Shown here: one piece after another, positions 6,203 through 13,615 of the stretch
How the letters are laid out: every line of letters starts with the position of its first letter
How positions within the stretch are numbered: the stretch's first letter is position 1
NCBI GenBank assembly: GCA_051748565.1
Contig: JBNJHN010000047.1
Coordinates: 1 to 15,529, forward strand
Direction: 5' to 3'
DNA length: 15,529 nt
From: SKPH01 sp051748565
GTDB taxonomy: Bacteria > Bacillota > Dethiobacteria > DTU022
Notes under the pieces: generated by a model
What the model saw: the letters and a program-made list of their open reading frames with translations, nothing else
Told to the model about the DNA's origin: nothing
Database searches by the model: none
Made by a program: the position numbers and the translations under genes

Positions 6203-7840
6203 GTGGAATCAGAAGCGATGTTTGGTAGTATTGCAAACTGGATTTATCTGGGCCTGGCGGCTTATTTAGTATTGGTTGTCGCCATTGGACTATATTTTTC
6301 TCGCGGTATTAAGGAATGTGACGACCATGTTCTGGGCGGTCGGGATATTTCTTTCGTCTACCTGGTTGGATCTACGGCGGCGACCTGGTTGTGTGCCGGG
6401 GCGATCCTGGGCGCTGCCGGGTATGCCTACATGTTTGGTTTCCAGGGAACAATTTACGACCCCTGGGCGCCGGCCCTGACTCTTGTTTTGGCCGGAATCT
6501 TCTTCGTTTACCGCCTGCGGCAGGCCGGCTATACCTCGGTTGTTGATTTTTATGATAACCGCTACGGGAAAAGAATGAGTATTTTATATATGATAATTCA
6601 GATAATCGGGACCATGGCCTGGCTGGCCGGCCAGATGGTTGCAGCCGGTGTGCTGGTTCAGGTTACCACCGGTTTCAGCTTTGCTGTATCGGTCATCATA
6701 GGCACAATTGCGGTTATTATTCTTACCTATACCGGTGGCCTTAAGGCTCTCTCGAGGCTTGATACAATGAACACGGTATTGATCATTATCGCCCTGGTTA
6801 TTCTATTCCCCGCGGTGATCAGGGGGATTGGCGGTTGGGAATACTTTGTCAATAATGCCCGGGTATGGGACAATTTGCCACCTTTTTCAATGTTTCCGGT
6901 TCCTGATGCCCGCGGTTTTCTTTACTATGTTGGCTTGTTCGGTTTTATATCCTATCTTGCTGCCTGGCTCGGGGTAGGTCTGGGGGATTTGAGCTGTGCC
7001 ATTTTGATGCAGCGTGCCCTTGCGGCCAGAACCGCCAGAACAGCTTCCGGCGGCTTCATTACCGCAGGTGTGCTTTACCTGGCCATCGCCTTGATCCCGG
7101 TTATGATCGGGATAGCTGTTTTTACTCACGGTTACAGGATCGCCACTCCTGCAGACAATGAACAGGTTTTACTATGGGCGGCGCAAAACTTTATGCCTGA
7201 ATGGTTTGGAGTGTTTTTCATTGTAGCGATTGCCGGTGCGATTATTTCTACCGCCGGGGATTCTACTTTAATCAATGCCACCCTCCTCGGACACAATGTC
7301 TACCGTTATTTCAGGCCAAATGCAACCAGCGTTGATACGCTGAAAGCAGTGCGTGTCTTCATACCGATTACTGCGATAATCTGCATGATTATAGCAATAA
7401 TTTTCCCGTCACTTTACAAGCTTATTGTATTTGCCGGTGCTGTAGGTTTGCCGACAGTAGTACCGGCGTATGTTGCCGGCCTGTTCTGGAAAAAAGCCAA
7501 CCTTACGGGCGCTGTTTCTTCATTCTTTGCCGGACTTGCGGCATGGGCTATCGGTTTCTTCTGGGCCTTACCCTTTACAATCGAAGCCAACTGGTACATG
7601 GTTGATTATGAGGTATGGTACTGGGTAGATGAAGGTATTTGGGATGCCCTGTTCTTTGCCGCTATTCCGGCAGCTGTTGTTTGTGTCATTACCCTGATTA
7701 TCGTATCTTTGAGAACTCAGAAGTCAGATCCGCCGAAGCCAATGCTTTCCGCTAAGGGTGAAAGCATGGAAGATAAACCCATGTTCTTCTGGTCAAAGAG
7801 TAAAGAAGGTTCGACTGGAAATAAAGAGGAGAGTGTTTAG
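6203..7840 (+). CDS. Sodium:solute symporter (SSS family), copy 1
   Basis: This 545-residue, highly hydrophobic membrane protein has about 13 predicted helices and the SSS fold. An extracellular start is followed by AAYLVLVVAIGLYFSRGIKE, then CDDHVLGGRDISFVYLVG and AGAILGAAGYAYMFG, matching the first two helices of PutP/vSGLT-type carriers. The segment AGAIISTAGDSTLINA resembles the TM8 region that binds Na+ in this family. The charged tail ends near SMEDKPMFFWSKSK. It should import an organic solute with Na+; sequence alone does not name it. GTG 6203 is chosen because AAAAGGGGG lies 7 nt upstream, the promoter sits at 6129-6144, and the paralogue has GTG at the equivalent codon, giving both proteins exactly 545 residues. 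It is followed by a structured spacer and the paralogous symporter 2. Confidence 0.95.
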   Translation: MESEAMFGSIANWIYLGLAAYLVLVVAIGLYFSRGIKECDDHVLGGRDISFVYLVGSTAATWLCAGAILGAAGYAYMFGFQGTIYDPWAPALTLVLAGIFFVYRLRQAGYTSVVDFYDNRYGKRMSILYMIIQIIGTMAWLAGQMVAAGVLVQVTTGFSFAVSVIIGTIAVIILTYTGGLKALSRLDTMNTVLIIIALVILFPAVIRGIGGWEYFVNNARVWDNLPPFSMFPVPDARGFLYYVGLFGFISYLAAWLGVGLGDLSCAILMQRALAARTARTASGGFITAGVLYLAIALIPVMIGIAVFTHGYRIATPADNEQVLLWAAQNFMPEWFGVFFIVAIAGAIISTAGDSTLINATLLGHNVYRYFRPNATSVDTLKAVRVFIPITAIICMIIAIIFPSLYKLIVFAGAVGLPTVVPAYVAGLFWKKANLTGAVSSFFAGLAAWAIGFFWALPFTIEANWYMVDYEVWYWVDEGIWDALFFAAIPAAVVCVITLIIVSLRTQKSDPPKPMLSAKGESMEDKPMFFWSKSKEGSTGNKEESV

Positions 7841-8007
7841 ATAAATAGTGACGTAATAACGGGGACGGTTTTTTACCTGATCCTTCAGGTTTATCGGTTA
7901 TAAAAAAAAACGACACCCTGATTCTTGAATTGAAACGTGGTCAGGAATCGCTCAAGACGGTGTAGCCGGTCTTAACGTTTAAATGAATCTTTTAGTGATT
8001 TGTAGAA

Positions 8008-8043
8008 GCCGTCCGGGTTATGACAGCCCGGATGGCATTTTTT
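8008..8043 (+). terminator. Intrinsic terminator downstream of symporter 1
   Basis: A 10-bp stem pairs GCCGTCCGGG (8008-8017) with CCCGGATGGC (8027-8036), with one G-T wobble and a 9-nt loop, followed by A and six T. It lies about 170 bp after the symporter 1 stop and 165 bp before symporter 2, so it would separate their transcripts or act as an attenuator. Confidence 0.85.
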
Positions 8044-8047
8044 ATGC
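8033..8047 (+). promoter_or_regulatory. Weak candidate sigma-54 promoter of symporter 2
   Basis: TGGCAT, five T, ATGC has the GG-N10-GC spacing but a -12 box of ATGC instead of TTGC. It overlaps the right arm and T-tract of the terminator at 8008-8043, so the match could be accidental. No TTGC occurs on the plus strand elsewhere in the spacer. Confidence 0.35.
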
Positions 8048-8110
8048 CCGAAATTAGAATAATTATATATGGCTGATTTACGATACTTTTAATCGCAACA
8101 ATTTTAACGA

Positions 8111-8140
8111 TTGTTTTGAAAAAAAGATTGAAAATATAAT
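8111..8140 (+). promoter_or_regulatory. Candidate sigma-A promoter of symporter 2
   Basis: TTGTTT (8111-8116) and a perfect TATAAT (8135-8140) are separated by 18 bp. This would start transcription near 8147, about 60 nt before the GTG start. The region is AT-rich, so a chance match is possible. If real, symporter 2 is expressed differently from symporter 1. Confidence 0.45.
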
Positions 8141-8207
8141 TATAGAGGAGTATATTGATCTTAGATGGACTGGGTATATATTCAAAATGCCAAGGAGGAT
8201 TACTGTT

Positions 8208-9845
8208 GTGGAAGATGGAGCAATGTTCGGTCATATTTCAAGCTGGATTTACGCAGGTTTGGCCGTTTACCTGGTTATTGTTATTGCTATTGGAATTTAT
8301 TTTTCCCGCGGCATTAAAGAATGTGATGATCACGTAGTGGGGGGGCGTGATATTTCATTCGTCTACCTTGTCGGTTCTACAGTGGCGACCTGGCTTTGTG
8401 CCGGAGCGATCCTGGGCGCAGCAGGATATTCCTACATGTTTGGTTTTCAGGGAACAATATATGATCCCTGGGCGCCGGCTTTGACCCTTGTTTTAGCCGG
8501 AGTTTTCTTCGTATACCGTCTTCGGCAGGCCGGTTATACCTCGGTTGTCGATTTTTACGACAACCGGTATGGTAAGCAGATGAGTGTCTTATTTATGATT
8601 ATTCAGATCATTGGGACCATGTCCTGGCTGGCCGGGCAGATGGTTGCCGCCGGGGTTTTGGTCCAGGTGACAACCGGCTTCAGTTTTGCAATATCAGTTA
8701 TTATCGGCACACTGGTGATCATTATTGTTACTTACAGCGGCGGTTTGAAAGCGCTTTCAAGGCTTGACACAATGAACACAGTATTGATCATTTCTGCCCT
8801 GGTTATTTTACTCCCGGCAGTAATCAAGGGTTTAGGAGGTTGGGATTTTTTCATCAACAATGCCAGGGTCTGGGATAAACTGCCTCCCTTTGCATTGCTG
8901 CCGGTTCCAGATGCACGCGGATTCCTCTATTATGTCGGTTTATTTGGTTTTGTTTCCTACCTTGCTGCCTGGCTTGGTGTGGGACTGGGGGATTTAAGCT
9001 GTGCTATTTTAATGCAGCGTGCTCTGGCGGCCAGGACTGCCAAAACAGCTTCCGGAGGTTTTATTGTCTCCGGTTTTCTTTACCTGGCCATTGCCATGAT
9101 CCCGGTTTTAATCGGGATCGCTGTTTTTACCTACGGGTTCAGGTTGGCAAGCCCTGCCGAAAATGAGAAGGTTTTAATCTGGGCTGCCCAGAATTTTATG
9201 CCCGACTGGTTTGCCGTTCTTTTTATTGTAATGGTTGCAGGAGCCATTATCTCGACAGCAGGCGACAGTGTTTTAATCAATTCAACTTTGCTTGGGCATA
9301 ACGTCTATCGCTATTTCAGGCCGAAGGCAACTAATGTTGATACGCTTAAAGCGGTGCGTATTGCTATTCCGGTAACTGCTATAATCTGCATGATTATAGC
9401 CCTAGCGTTTCCATCGTTATATAAGCTGATCGTCTTTGCCGGCTGCATCGGCTTGCCAACAGTAGTGCCGGCTTATGTTGCCGGCCTTTTTTGGAAAAAG
9501 GCTAACCTTAAAGGCGCTGTTTCCTCCTTCTTTGCAGGAGTTGCAGCCTGGGTTATCGGTTTCGTATGGGCTCTGCCGTTTACACTCGAGTCTAATTGGT
9601 ACATGGTTAATTTCGAAATATGGTACTGGGTAGACGAAGGAATCTGGGATGCCCTTTTCTTTGCCACAATACCGGCTGTAATTGTCTGCGTCATTACCCT
9701 TATTGTAGTGTCTTTAAAAACCCAGCAATCGGATCCGGCCAAGCCCATGTTAAATGCCCAGGGCGAAAGCATGGAAGATAAACCAATGTTCTTTTGGTCG
9801 AAGAAAAAAGAAGATCGGGATCAGCAAAAAAATGAAATTGCCTAG
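8208..9845 (+). CDS. Sodium:solute symporter (SSS family), copy 2
   Basis: This protein has 545 residues, the same length as copy 1, and I estimate by eye about 85% identity to it, with whole stretches (CDDHV to YRLRQAGYTSVVDFYDNRYGK) almost unchanged. It has the same SSS helices and the same TM8-like AGAIISTAGDSVLINS segment. Differences cluster in hydrophobic helix positions, in the loop after FPAVI/LPAVI and in the charged tail (KKKEDRDQQKNEIA). GTG 8208 is chosen because AGGAGG sits 9 nt upstream; the ATG at 8187 would put that site inside the coding sequence, and the paralogue uses GTG at the same codon. It converges on reductase 2 with only 19 bp between the stop codons. The carried solute is probably the same as, or close to, that of copy 1. 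Confidence 0.95.
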   Translation: MEDGAMFGHISSWIYAGLAVYLVIVIAIGIYFSRGIKECDDHVVGGRDISFVYLVGSTVATWLCAGAILGAAGYSYMFGFQGTIYDPWAPALTLVLAGVFFVYRLRQAGYTSVVDFYDNRYGKQMSVLFMIIQIIGTMSWLAGQMVAAGVLVQVTTGFSFAISVIIGTLVIIIVTYSGGLKALSRLDTMNTVLIISALVILLPAVIKGLGGWDFFINNARVWDKLPPFALLPVPDARGFLYYVGLFGFVSYLAAWLGVGLGDLSCAILMQRALAARTAKTASGGFIVSGFLYLAIAMIPVLIGIAVFTYGFRLASPAENEKVLIWAAQNFMPDWFAVLFIVMVAGAIISTAGDSVLINSTLLGHNVYRYFRPKATNVDTLKAVRIAIPVTAIICMIIALAFPSLYKLIVFAGCIGLPTVVPAYVAGLFWKKANLKGAVSSFFAGVAAWVIGFVWALPFTLESNWYMVNFEIWYWVDEGIWDALFFATIPAVIVCVITLIVVSLKTQQSDPAKPMLNAQGESMEDKPMFFWSKKKEDRDQQKNEIA

Positions 9846-9864
9846 CTGCATACCTTTCTTTATA

Positions 9865-11058
9865 TTATGAGGCAAGATCCTCGATTATGATCGAGATACC
9901 ATAATCGGGCAACCTTTCAACAAATGGTTTCGGGTCGAAAGCTTCCGGGGGTAGAACTCCTGTCGCTTCAGCCAAACCTTCAGCTATCAAATCAGCCATC
10001 AAAGCGGCTGGTATTCCGGTTTGGTAAGAAGTGCCCTGTTCTCCCAGCAGGTCGTAAGCTTCTTCATGTTTGACATGGTTGTACATGAACTTCTCAACCC
10101 TTTTTCCATCCCTTGTTCCTTTTACTATTGTGCCGACACACACCGAACCGGTAAGTTTTCCAGCCAGGTCCGCCGGTTCGGGCAGTAATGCCGTAACGAC
10201 ATCCCTCGGGGCAATTTGCTGTCCTTTAACCGTGATTGGGTCGGGACTGTCCAGCCCGATCATACTGATTGTCCGTAAGAAATCAATGAAATCATCAGGC
10301 AGCCCGTATTTAAAGTTGCATCTCTTCAGGCCTTTTGAATTTAAATATCTTGGTATGGTCCAGACCTCTTCATGAAAAACTGCATATACCTTTCTTTCAC
10401 CGATAGGAAATGGAAAGGTAAAGTATTCAATATCGGCGGGATCAAGAGCCTTGCCGGTAATAAATTTTCCGCCTTCATAAAGAAGAGGAGGTTGGAGGCA
10501 TTCATCGATTGCCGTGTCCGGGGAAAACGATAAAGCTATTTTATAGCCTTCCAGTTCGGAAGCATCGCCGTCCCTGACCAAAATTTCTTCAACCGTATCC
10601 ATCTGGTCGAATAGGTAACGGGCAAAGATATTTGTACAACCGGGGTCGATGCCCATACCCGCGCAAACGGCAAGCAGGCCGGCTTCCTTAAAGGTGTTAT
10701 CCAGCTTGTATTGCTGGGTTATATCGACCCGCCCGGGCGTTTTATGCATGCTTTCAGTGGCCAGATCAATATAGTGGCAGTTTGCTTTAAGGCAGGCGTT
10801 CATTATTATCAGGTTAAAACGGGGGATAGTGGCATTAATTACCAGGTCGACCTTACCTGCCGCCTTTTGGACAGCGTCAGGGTTTCCGGCATCGAGCAAT
10901 TCACCTTTGAAGCGGTCATTTTTTATATAGTTAAGCAACTTCTGAATCGGTTCTTTCCTCAGATCGGCACAAAACACCTCTTCGAACCTGTTGGTCCTGG
11001 CCAGTGATTTGGCAATTACACTTCCCACACCGCCCATACCGATAACCATCGTTTTCAT
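9865..11058 (-). CDS. Saccharopine dehydrogenase-like oxidoreductase, copy 2
   Basis: This 397-residue paralogue of the reductase at 4662-5846 is about 55% identical by eye. The Rossmann start GMGGVGSVIAKS, NATIPRFNLIIMNACL, GIDPGCTNIFARYL, APRDVVTALLPEP and GVLPPEAFDPKPF are all conserved. It carries one extra residue in the turn before GIDPG (AVCAGMGIDPG against ALCGIGIDPG), next to the expected nicotinamide and substrate pocket. Because the two symporters are far more alike than the two reductases, this copy may have another substrate or cofactor preference. Start ATG has GGAGAGG 6 nt upstream. It has its own sigma-54 promoter 70-85 bp upstream and lies downstream of, and in the same direction as, the prenyltransferase gene. 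The exact reaction is unresolved, as for copy 1. Confidence 0.9.
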   Translation of the reverse strand: MKTMVIGMGGVGSVIAKSLARTNRFEEVFCADLRKEPIQKLLNYIKNDRFKGELLDAGNPDAVQKAAGKVDLVINATIPRFNLIIMNACLKANCHYIDLATESMHKTPGRVDITQQYKLDNTFKEAGLLAVCAGMGIDPGCTNIFARYLFDQMDTVEEILVRDGDASELEGYKIALSFSPDTAIDECLQPPLLYEGGKFITGKALDPADIEYFTFPFPIGERKVYAVFHEEVWTIPRYLNSKGLKRCNFKYGLPDDFIDFLRTISMIGLDSPDPITVKGQQIAPRDVVTALLPEPADLAGKLTGSVCVGTIVKGTRDGKRVEKFMYNHVKHEEAYDLLGEQGTSYQTGIPAALMADLIAEGLAEATGVLPPEAFDPKPFVERLPDYGISIIIEDLAS

Positions 11059-11127
11059 AAATATCCTCTCCAGTTTGTATTAGATAGATTCAGCAGCAAG
11101 CTGAAGTTGCCTCATGATCTTTTACAT

Positions 11128-11142
11128 GCAAGTATGATGCCA
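11128..11142 (-). promoter_or_regulatory. Sigma-54 (-24/-12) promoter of reductase 2
   Basis: On the minus strand the sequence reads TGGCAT, five bases (CATAC), TTGC, an exact consensus match. The predicted start near 11117 gives a leader of about 58 nt. It fits within the 98 bp between the prenyltransferase stop (11157) and the reductase start (11058), so any enhancer would have to lie inside the prenyltransferase gene. Confidence 0.88.
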
Positions 11143-11156
11143 GTTAAAAAGGGATA

Positions 11157-12095
11157 TTAATTGAATAGCAGGGAAAGCAGAGCAGCAGCAACCATGGTCA
11201 GACCTGTAAGCTGGTAAACCTGGATAGTTTTAATATTTGCTTCTATAAGTTCAGGGATATTGTCGAAATGCCTGCGGGCGACTATAACAGCCTTATAAGC
11301 CAGTGGCAGGCCAATAAAAGGCAGCAGCCAGAAAATATTTAAGGTGAAAACGGTCAACACCAGGAGGGAGATATAGGCAAGGCCAAAAAGAAGGGCGTAT
11401 ATGTTGACCCCTTTTTCTTTGCCGAGTCGGACAACACCGTTCATTTTCCCGCCCTTTAAATCGGCTTCGTAGTCAGGGTACTGGTTAATCCAGAGCACAT
11501 TCGCAATAATAAAGCCTAAGGGAAGGGAAGTGAGAATTACCTCGATATTAACAGTGTGGGTCTGCACCAGATAGGTTCCCACTGTGATCAGCGGCCCGAA
11601 AGTAAACCCTACAACCAGTTCTCCTAAACCGCGGTAGGCGAATTTTAAAGGAGGCAGGCTGTAGAAAAGGGCAAAGAAAACTCCGGCCAGACCGAACCAT
11701 AAGACATTAAACTCACGGTTAAAAACAACAATCAAACCGAGCAGGCATCCGGCACTAATGGTTAGAATACCGATAAGCAGGTTTTCATGAAGGGACAATT
11801 TCCCGTCAATAATTGTTTTTTTGCCACCACTGAAAGGAGTCCGCTTATCAGGGGTGACAAATCGATCCACCCCACTTAGATAATCGATATATTCATTGAT
11901 AGCATTTTTCCCGGTTTCCAGAAGGTAGATTGCAACAGCTCCGAACAGAAACCAGGTCCAGCTAAAACTGCCAGTATGAGCATATGCAACAGCGCCGCCT
12001 ACCGCCATCGGTATGGTCGAAGCAATCCATATTTTGGGGTCGGCTACTTGCCAGAATCCATCCCACAAGCGCAAAAGACTTCTATTGCCAGACAT
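11157..12095 (-). CDS. UbiA-superfamily prenyltransferase, MenA-like
   Basis: This 312-residue membrane enzyme has about eight hydrophobic segments. The first metal/diphosphate motif is NEYIDYLSGVD (67-77), a variant of NDxxDxxxxxD with Glu in place of the second-position Asp. The second is DYEAD (208-212) followed by GGKMNGVVRLG. The segment YSLPPLKFAYRGLGEL (145-160) is characteristic of MenA-type 1,4-dihydroxy-2-naphthoate prenyltransferases. It probably attaches a polyprenyl chain to a quinone precursor or related aromatic acceptor in the membrane. No other menaquinone gene is in the window, so the acceptor stays open. ATG 12095 has a weak GAGGA site some 12 nt upstream. It follows aspartokinase by 59 bp on the same strand with no terminator seen, so the two are probably co-transcribed despite no obvious metabolic link. 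Confidence 0.88.
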   Translation of the reverse strand: MSGNRSLLRLWDGFWQVADPKIWIASTIPMAVGGAVAYAHTGSFSWTWFLFGAVAIYLLETGKNAINEYIDYLSGVDRFVTPDKRTPFSGGKKTIIDGKLSLHENLLIGILTISAGCLLGLIVVFNREFNVLWFGLAGVFFALFYSLPPLKFAYRGLGELVVGFTFGPLITVGTYLVQTHTVNIEVILTSLPLGFIIANVLWINQYPDYEADLKGGKMNGVVRLGKEKGVNIYALLFGLAYISLLVLTVFTLNIFWLLPFIGLPLAYKAVIVARRHFDNIPELIEANIKTIQVYQLTGLTMVAAALLSLLFN

Positions 12096-12154
12096 CAGGA
12101 TTCATCCTCATCTGAAAATCGATTTACTTTATGTCTAAAATCTGACAGTCACAC

Positions 12155-12658
12155 TTACTGGCTTCCGGGTGAGGTCTCTTTTGTATTGTCCAGTCCAAAG
12201 GCTTTGTGAACCGCTCTGACTGCAAGCTCACCATATTTTTCCTCTATTACACAGGAAATTCGATATTCAGAGGTGCTGATCATTTCAATATTTATGTTTT
12301 CTGCCGATAGAGACTTGAACATACGTGCTGCAACGCCGGGGTTGGTTTTAATGCCGATACCTACGGCGGAGACTTTGACAATATTATTTGCAGCGAGCAT
12401 CTCCAGGGCACCTATATCCTGGGCTACCCTGCTCACCAACTTTTTAGCTTTCTCCAGTTCAGTTGTCGGTATTGTGAAAGTAAAGTCAGCATAGCCGTCA
12501 ATGCTTGCATTCTGGATAATCATGTCCACGTTAATAGCCGCATCGGCGAGTGGAGATAGAATTTTATATGCGATACCCGGTCGATCAGGGACGCGAATTA
12601 ATGATATCTTCGATACATCTCTTTCCAGGGTAACACCTTTAATTATTGAGTTTTCCAT
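12155..12658 (-). CDS. lysC: Aspartokinase beta subunit from an internal in-frame start
   Basis: An ATG at 12658, in the aspartokinase frame, is preceded by GAGGAGG (12670-12664) with 5-nt spacing, an ideal ribosome binding site inside the gene. It would yield a 167-residue protein beginning MENSIIKGVTLERD and holding both ACT domains. Bacillus subtilis aspartokinase II is known to make a similar beta subunit from an internal start, so an alpha2beta2 enzyme is expected here. This protein would be regulatory and lack the kinase domain. Confidence 0.75.
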   Translation of the reverse strand: MENSIIKGVTLERDVSKISLIRVPDRPGIAYKILSPLADAAINVDMIIQNASIDGYADFTFTIPTTELEKAKKLVSRVAQDIGALEMLAANNIVKVSAVGIGIKTNPGVAARMFKSLSAENINIEMISTSEYRISCVIEEKYGELAVRAVHKAFGLDNTKETSPGSQ

Positions 12659-13396
12659 AACGTCCTCCTCGTTGACGATCCAGGTATGCCTATCTCCCCC
12701 AAAAGAAGATTTAACTACAAGGGGAACCTGATATTTTTGGGCCAGTTCTACAGACCGGGAATGAAGCACTTTTGCTCCCAAACCAGCCAGTTCAAGCATC
12801 TCCTGGTAGCAGATCTTCTTTATGTGACGGGCCCGGGGGCAGATCATAGGGTCGGCAGTATATACACCGTCGATATCGGTATAAATTTCGCAGCAGTCGG
12901 CTTTTAAAGCTGCAGCAAGGGCGACAGCTGTCGTATCCGAGCCACCCCGTCCCAGGGTACTGATGCTTCCATCTTCTGTTACCCCCTGGAAACCGGCGAC
13001 AACAGGTATTACACCTTCATCTAAAATTTGCCTTATTTTTTCAGTCTGCAGATCAAGTATGCGGGCTTTGGTATGGTTGTGGTCTGTTATTAAGGGAAGC
13101 TGCAGTCCCATCAACGATTTTGCCCTGTGGCCAAGACTTTCCAGGGTGATCGCCATTAAGGCGGCACAAACCTGTTCGCCGGTAGCTACAAGAGCATCCT
13201 GTTCACGTCCCGGAGGGCTGCTTGTTACTTCCGCGGCGAGGGATAAAAGATGGTCGGTCTGCATACCCATTGCCGAAACAACTACAGCTACCCGATTACC
13301 CATGATTTTGGTTGAAGCAACACCCATCGCAACACGGCGTATATGGTCTGTAGTTGCCACCGAAGTACCGCCATACTTCTGAATAATTAAAGACAT
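12155..13396 (-). CDS. lysC: Aspartokinase (alpha subunit, full length)
   Basis: This 413-residue aspartate kinase makes beta-aspartyl phosphate, the first step to lysine, threonine, methionine and diaminopimelate. The kinase domain starts with IIQKYGGTSV and contains LVATGEQVCAALMA, STLGRGGSDTTAVALA and IYTDIDGVYTADP. Two ACT regulatory domains fill the last third (ISLIRVPDRPGIAYKI and VSAVGIGIKTNPGVAARMF). ATG 13396 is preferred over the GTG at 13405 because AAAGGTG lies 10 nt upstream of the ATG but nearly abuts the GTG, and MSLIIQKYGGTS is a typical family start. An internal start makes a beta subunit (separate entry). No lysine riboswitch is visible upstream; the spacer is short once the duplicated contig end is removed. 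Its product could also feed aspartate semialdehyde to carboxyspermidine synthesis, which is inference. Confidence 0.96.
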   Translation of the reverse strand: MSLIIQKYGGTSVATTDHIRRVAMGVASTKIMGNRVAVVVSAMGMQTDHLLSLAAEVTSSPPGREQDALVATGEQVCAALMAITLESLGHRAKSLMGLQLPLITDHNHTKARILDLQTEKIRQILDEGVIPVVAGFQGVTEDGSISTLGRGGSDTTAVALAAALKADCCEIYTDIDGVYTADPMICPRARHIKKICYQEMLELAGLGAKVLHSRSVELAQKYQVPLVVKSSFGGDRHTWIVNEEDVMENSIIKGVTLERDVSKISLIRVPDRPGIAYKILSPLADAAINVDMIIQNASIDGYADFTFTIPTTELEKAKKLVSRVAQDIGALEMLAANNIVKVSAVGIGIKTNPGVAARMFKSLSAENINIEMISTSEYRISCVIEEKYGELAVRAVHKAFGLDNTKETSPGSQ

Positions 13397-13416
13397 TTCG
13401 ATCACACACCTTTGCT

Positions 13417-13515
13417 GCGATAAATACCGTAAAAAATGAATGTTATTATTTTCTCATATAAAGGCTGGCGGCACAAGATTTATTTTGTTTTGATTTCCTT
13501 TTGATTTCCTTTTGA
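13417..13515. repeat. 99-bp sequence, left copy at the contig end
   Basis: This stretch, from GCGATAAATACCG to TTTCCTTTTGA, is identical to 13616-13714. Two exact copies abutting an N gap are best read as the unmerged overlap of two contigs. Confidence 0.95.
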
Positions 13516-13615
13516 NNNNNNNNNNNNNNNNNNNNNNNNNNNNNNNNNNNNNNNNNNNNNNNNNNNNNNNNNNNNNNNNNNNNNNNNNNNNNNNNNNNNN
13601 NNNNNNNNNNNNNNN

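Larger units (their letters stand above)
7841..8207. other. Structured spacer between the two symporter genes
   Basis: No gene is seen here. In order, it holds ACGGGGACGGTTTTTT (from 7859), which recalls the GGGGACGGTTCTTT units of REP-like elements in Clostridia; a hairpin ACCTGA/TCAGGT (7875-7890); a run of 9 A (7902-7910); a segment at 7913-7963 that can fold in two exclusive ways (TCTTGA/TCAAGA closed by ACACC/GGTGT, or CCTGA/TCAGG); a terminator at 8008-8043; and possible promoters for symporter 2. Its leader ends with AGGAGG at 8193-8198. Confidence 0.6.

Noticed and set aside
8155..8337. Short ORF overlapping the start of symporter 2, with GAGGAG upstream
   Set aside because: It runs out of frame into a clearly coding gene, and its translation shows no recognisable protein features.
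12963..13382. 139-residue ORF opposite aspartokinase, and similar long antisense frames over the symporter, reductase, regulator and dehydratase genes
   Set aside because: These are shadows of strongly supported genes. They have no ribosome binding sites of note and no recognisable domains.
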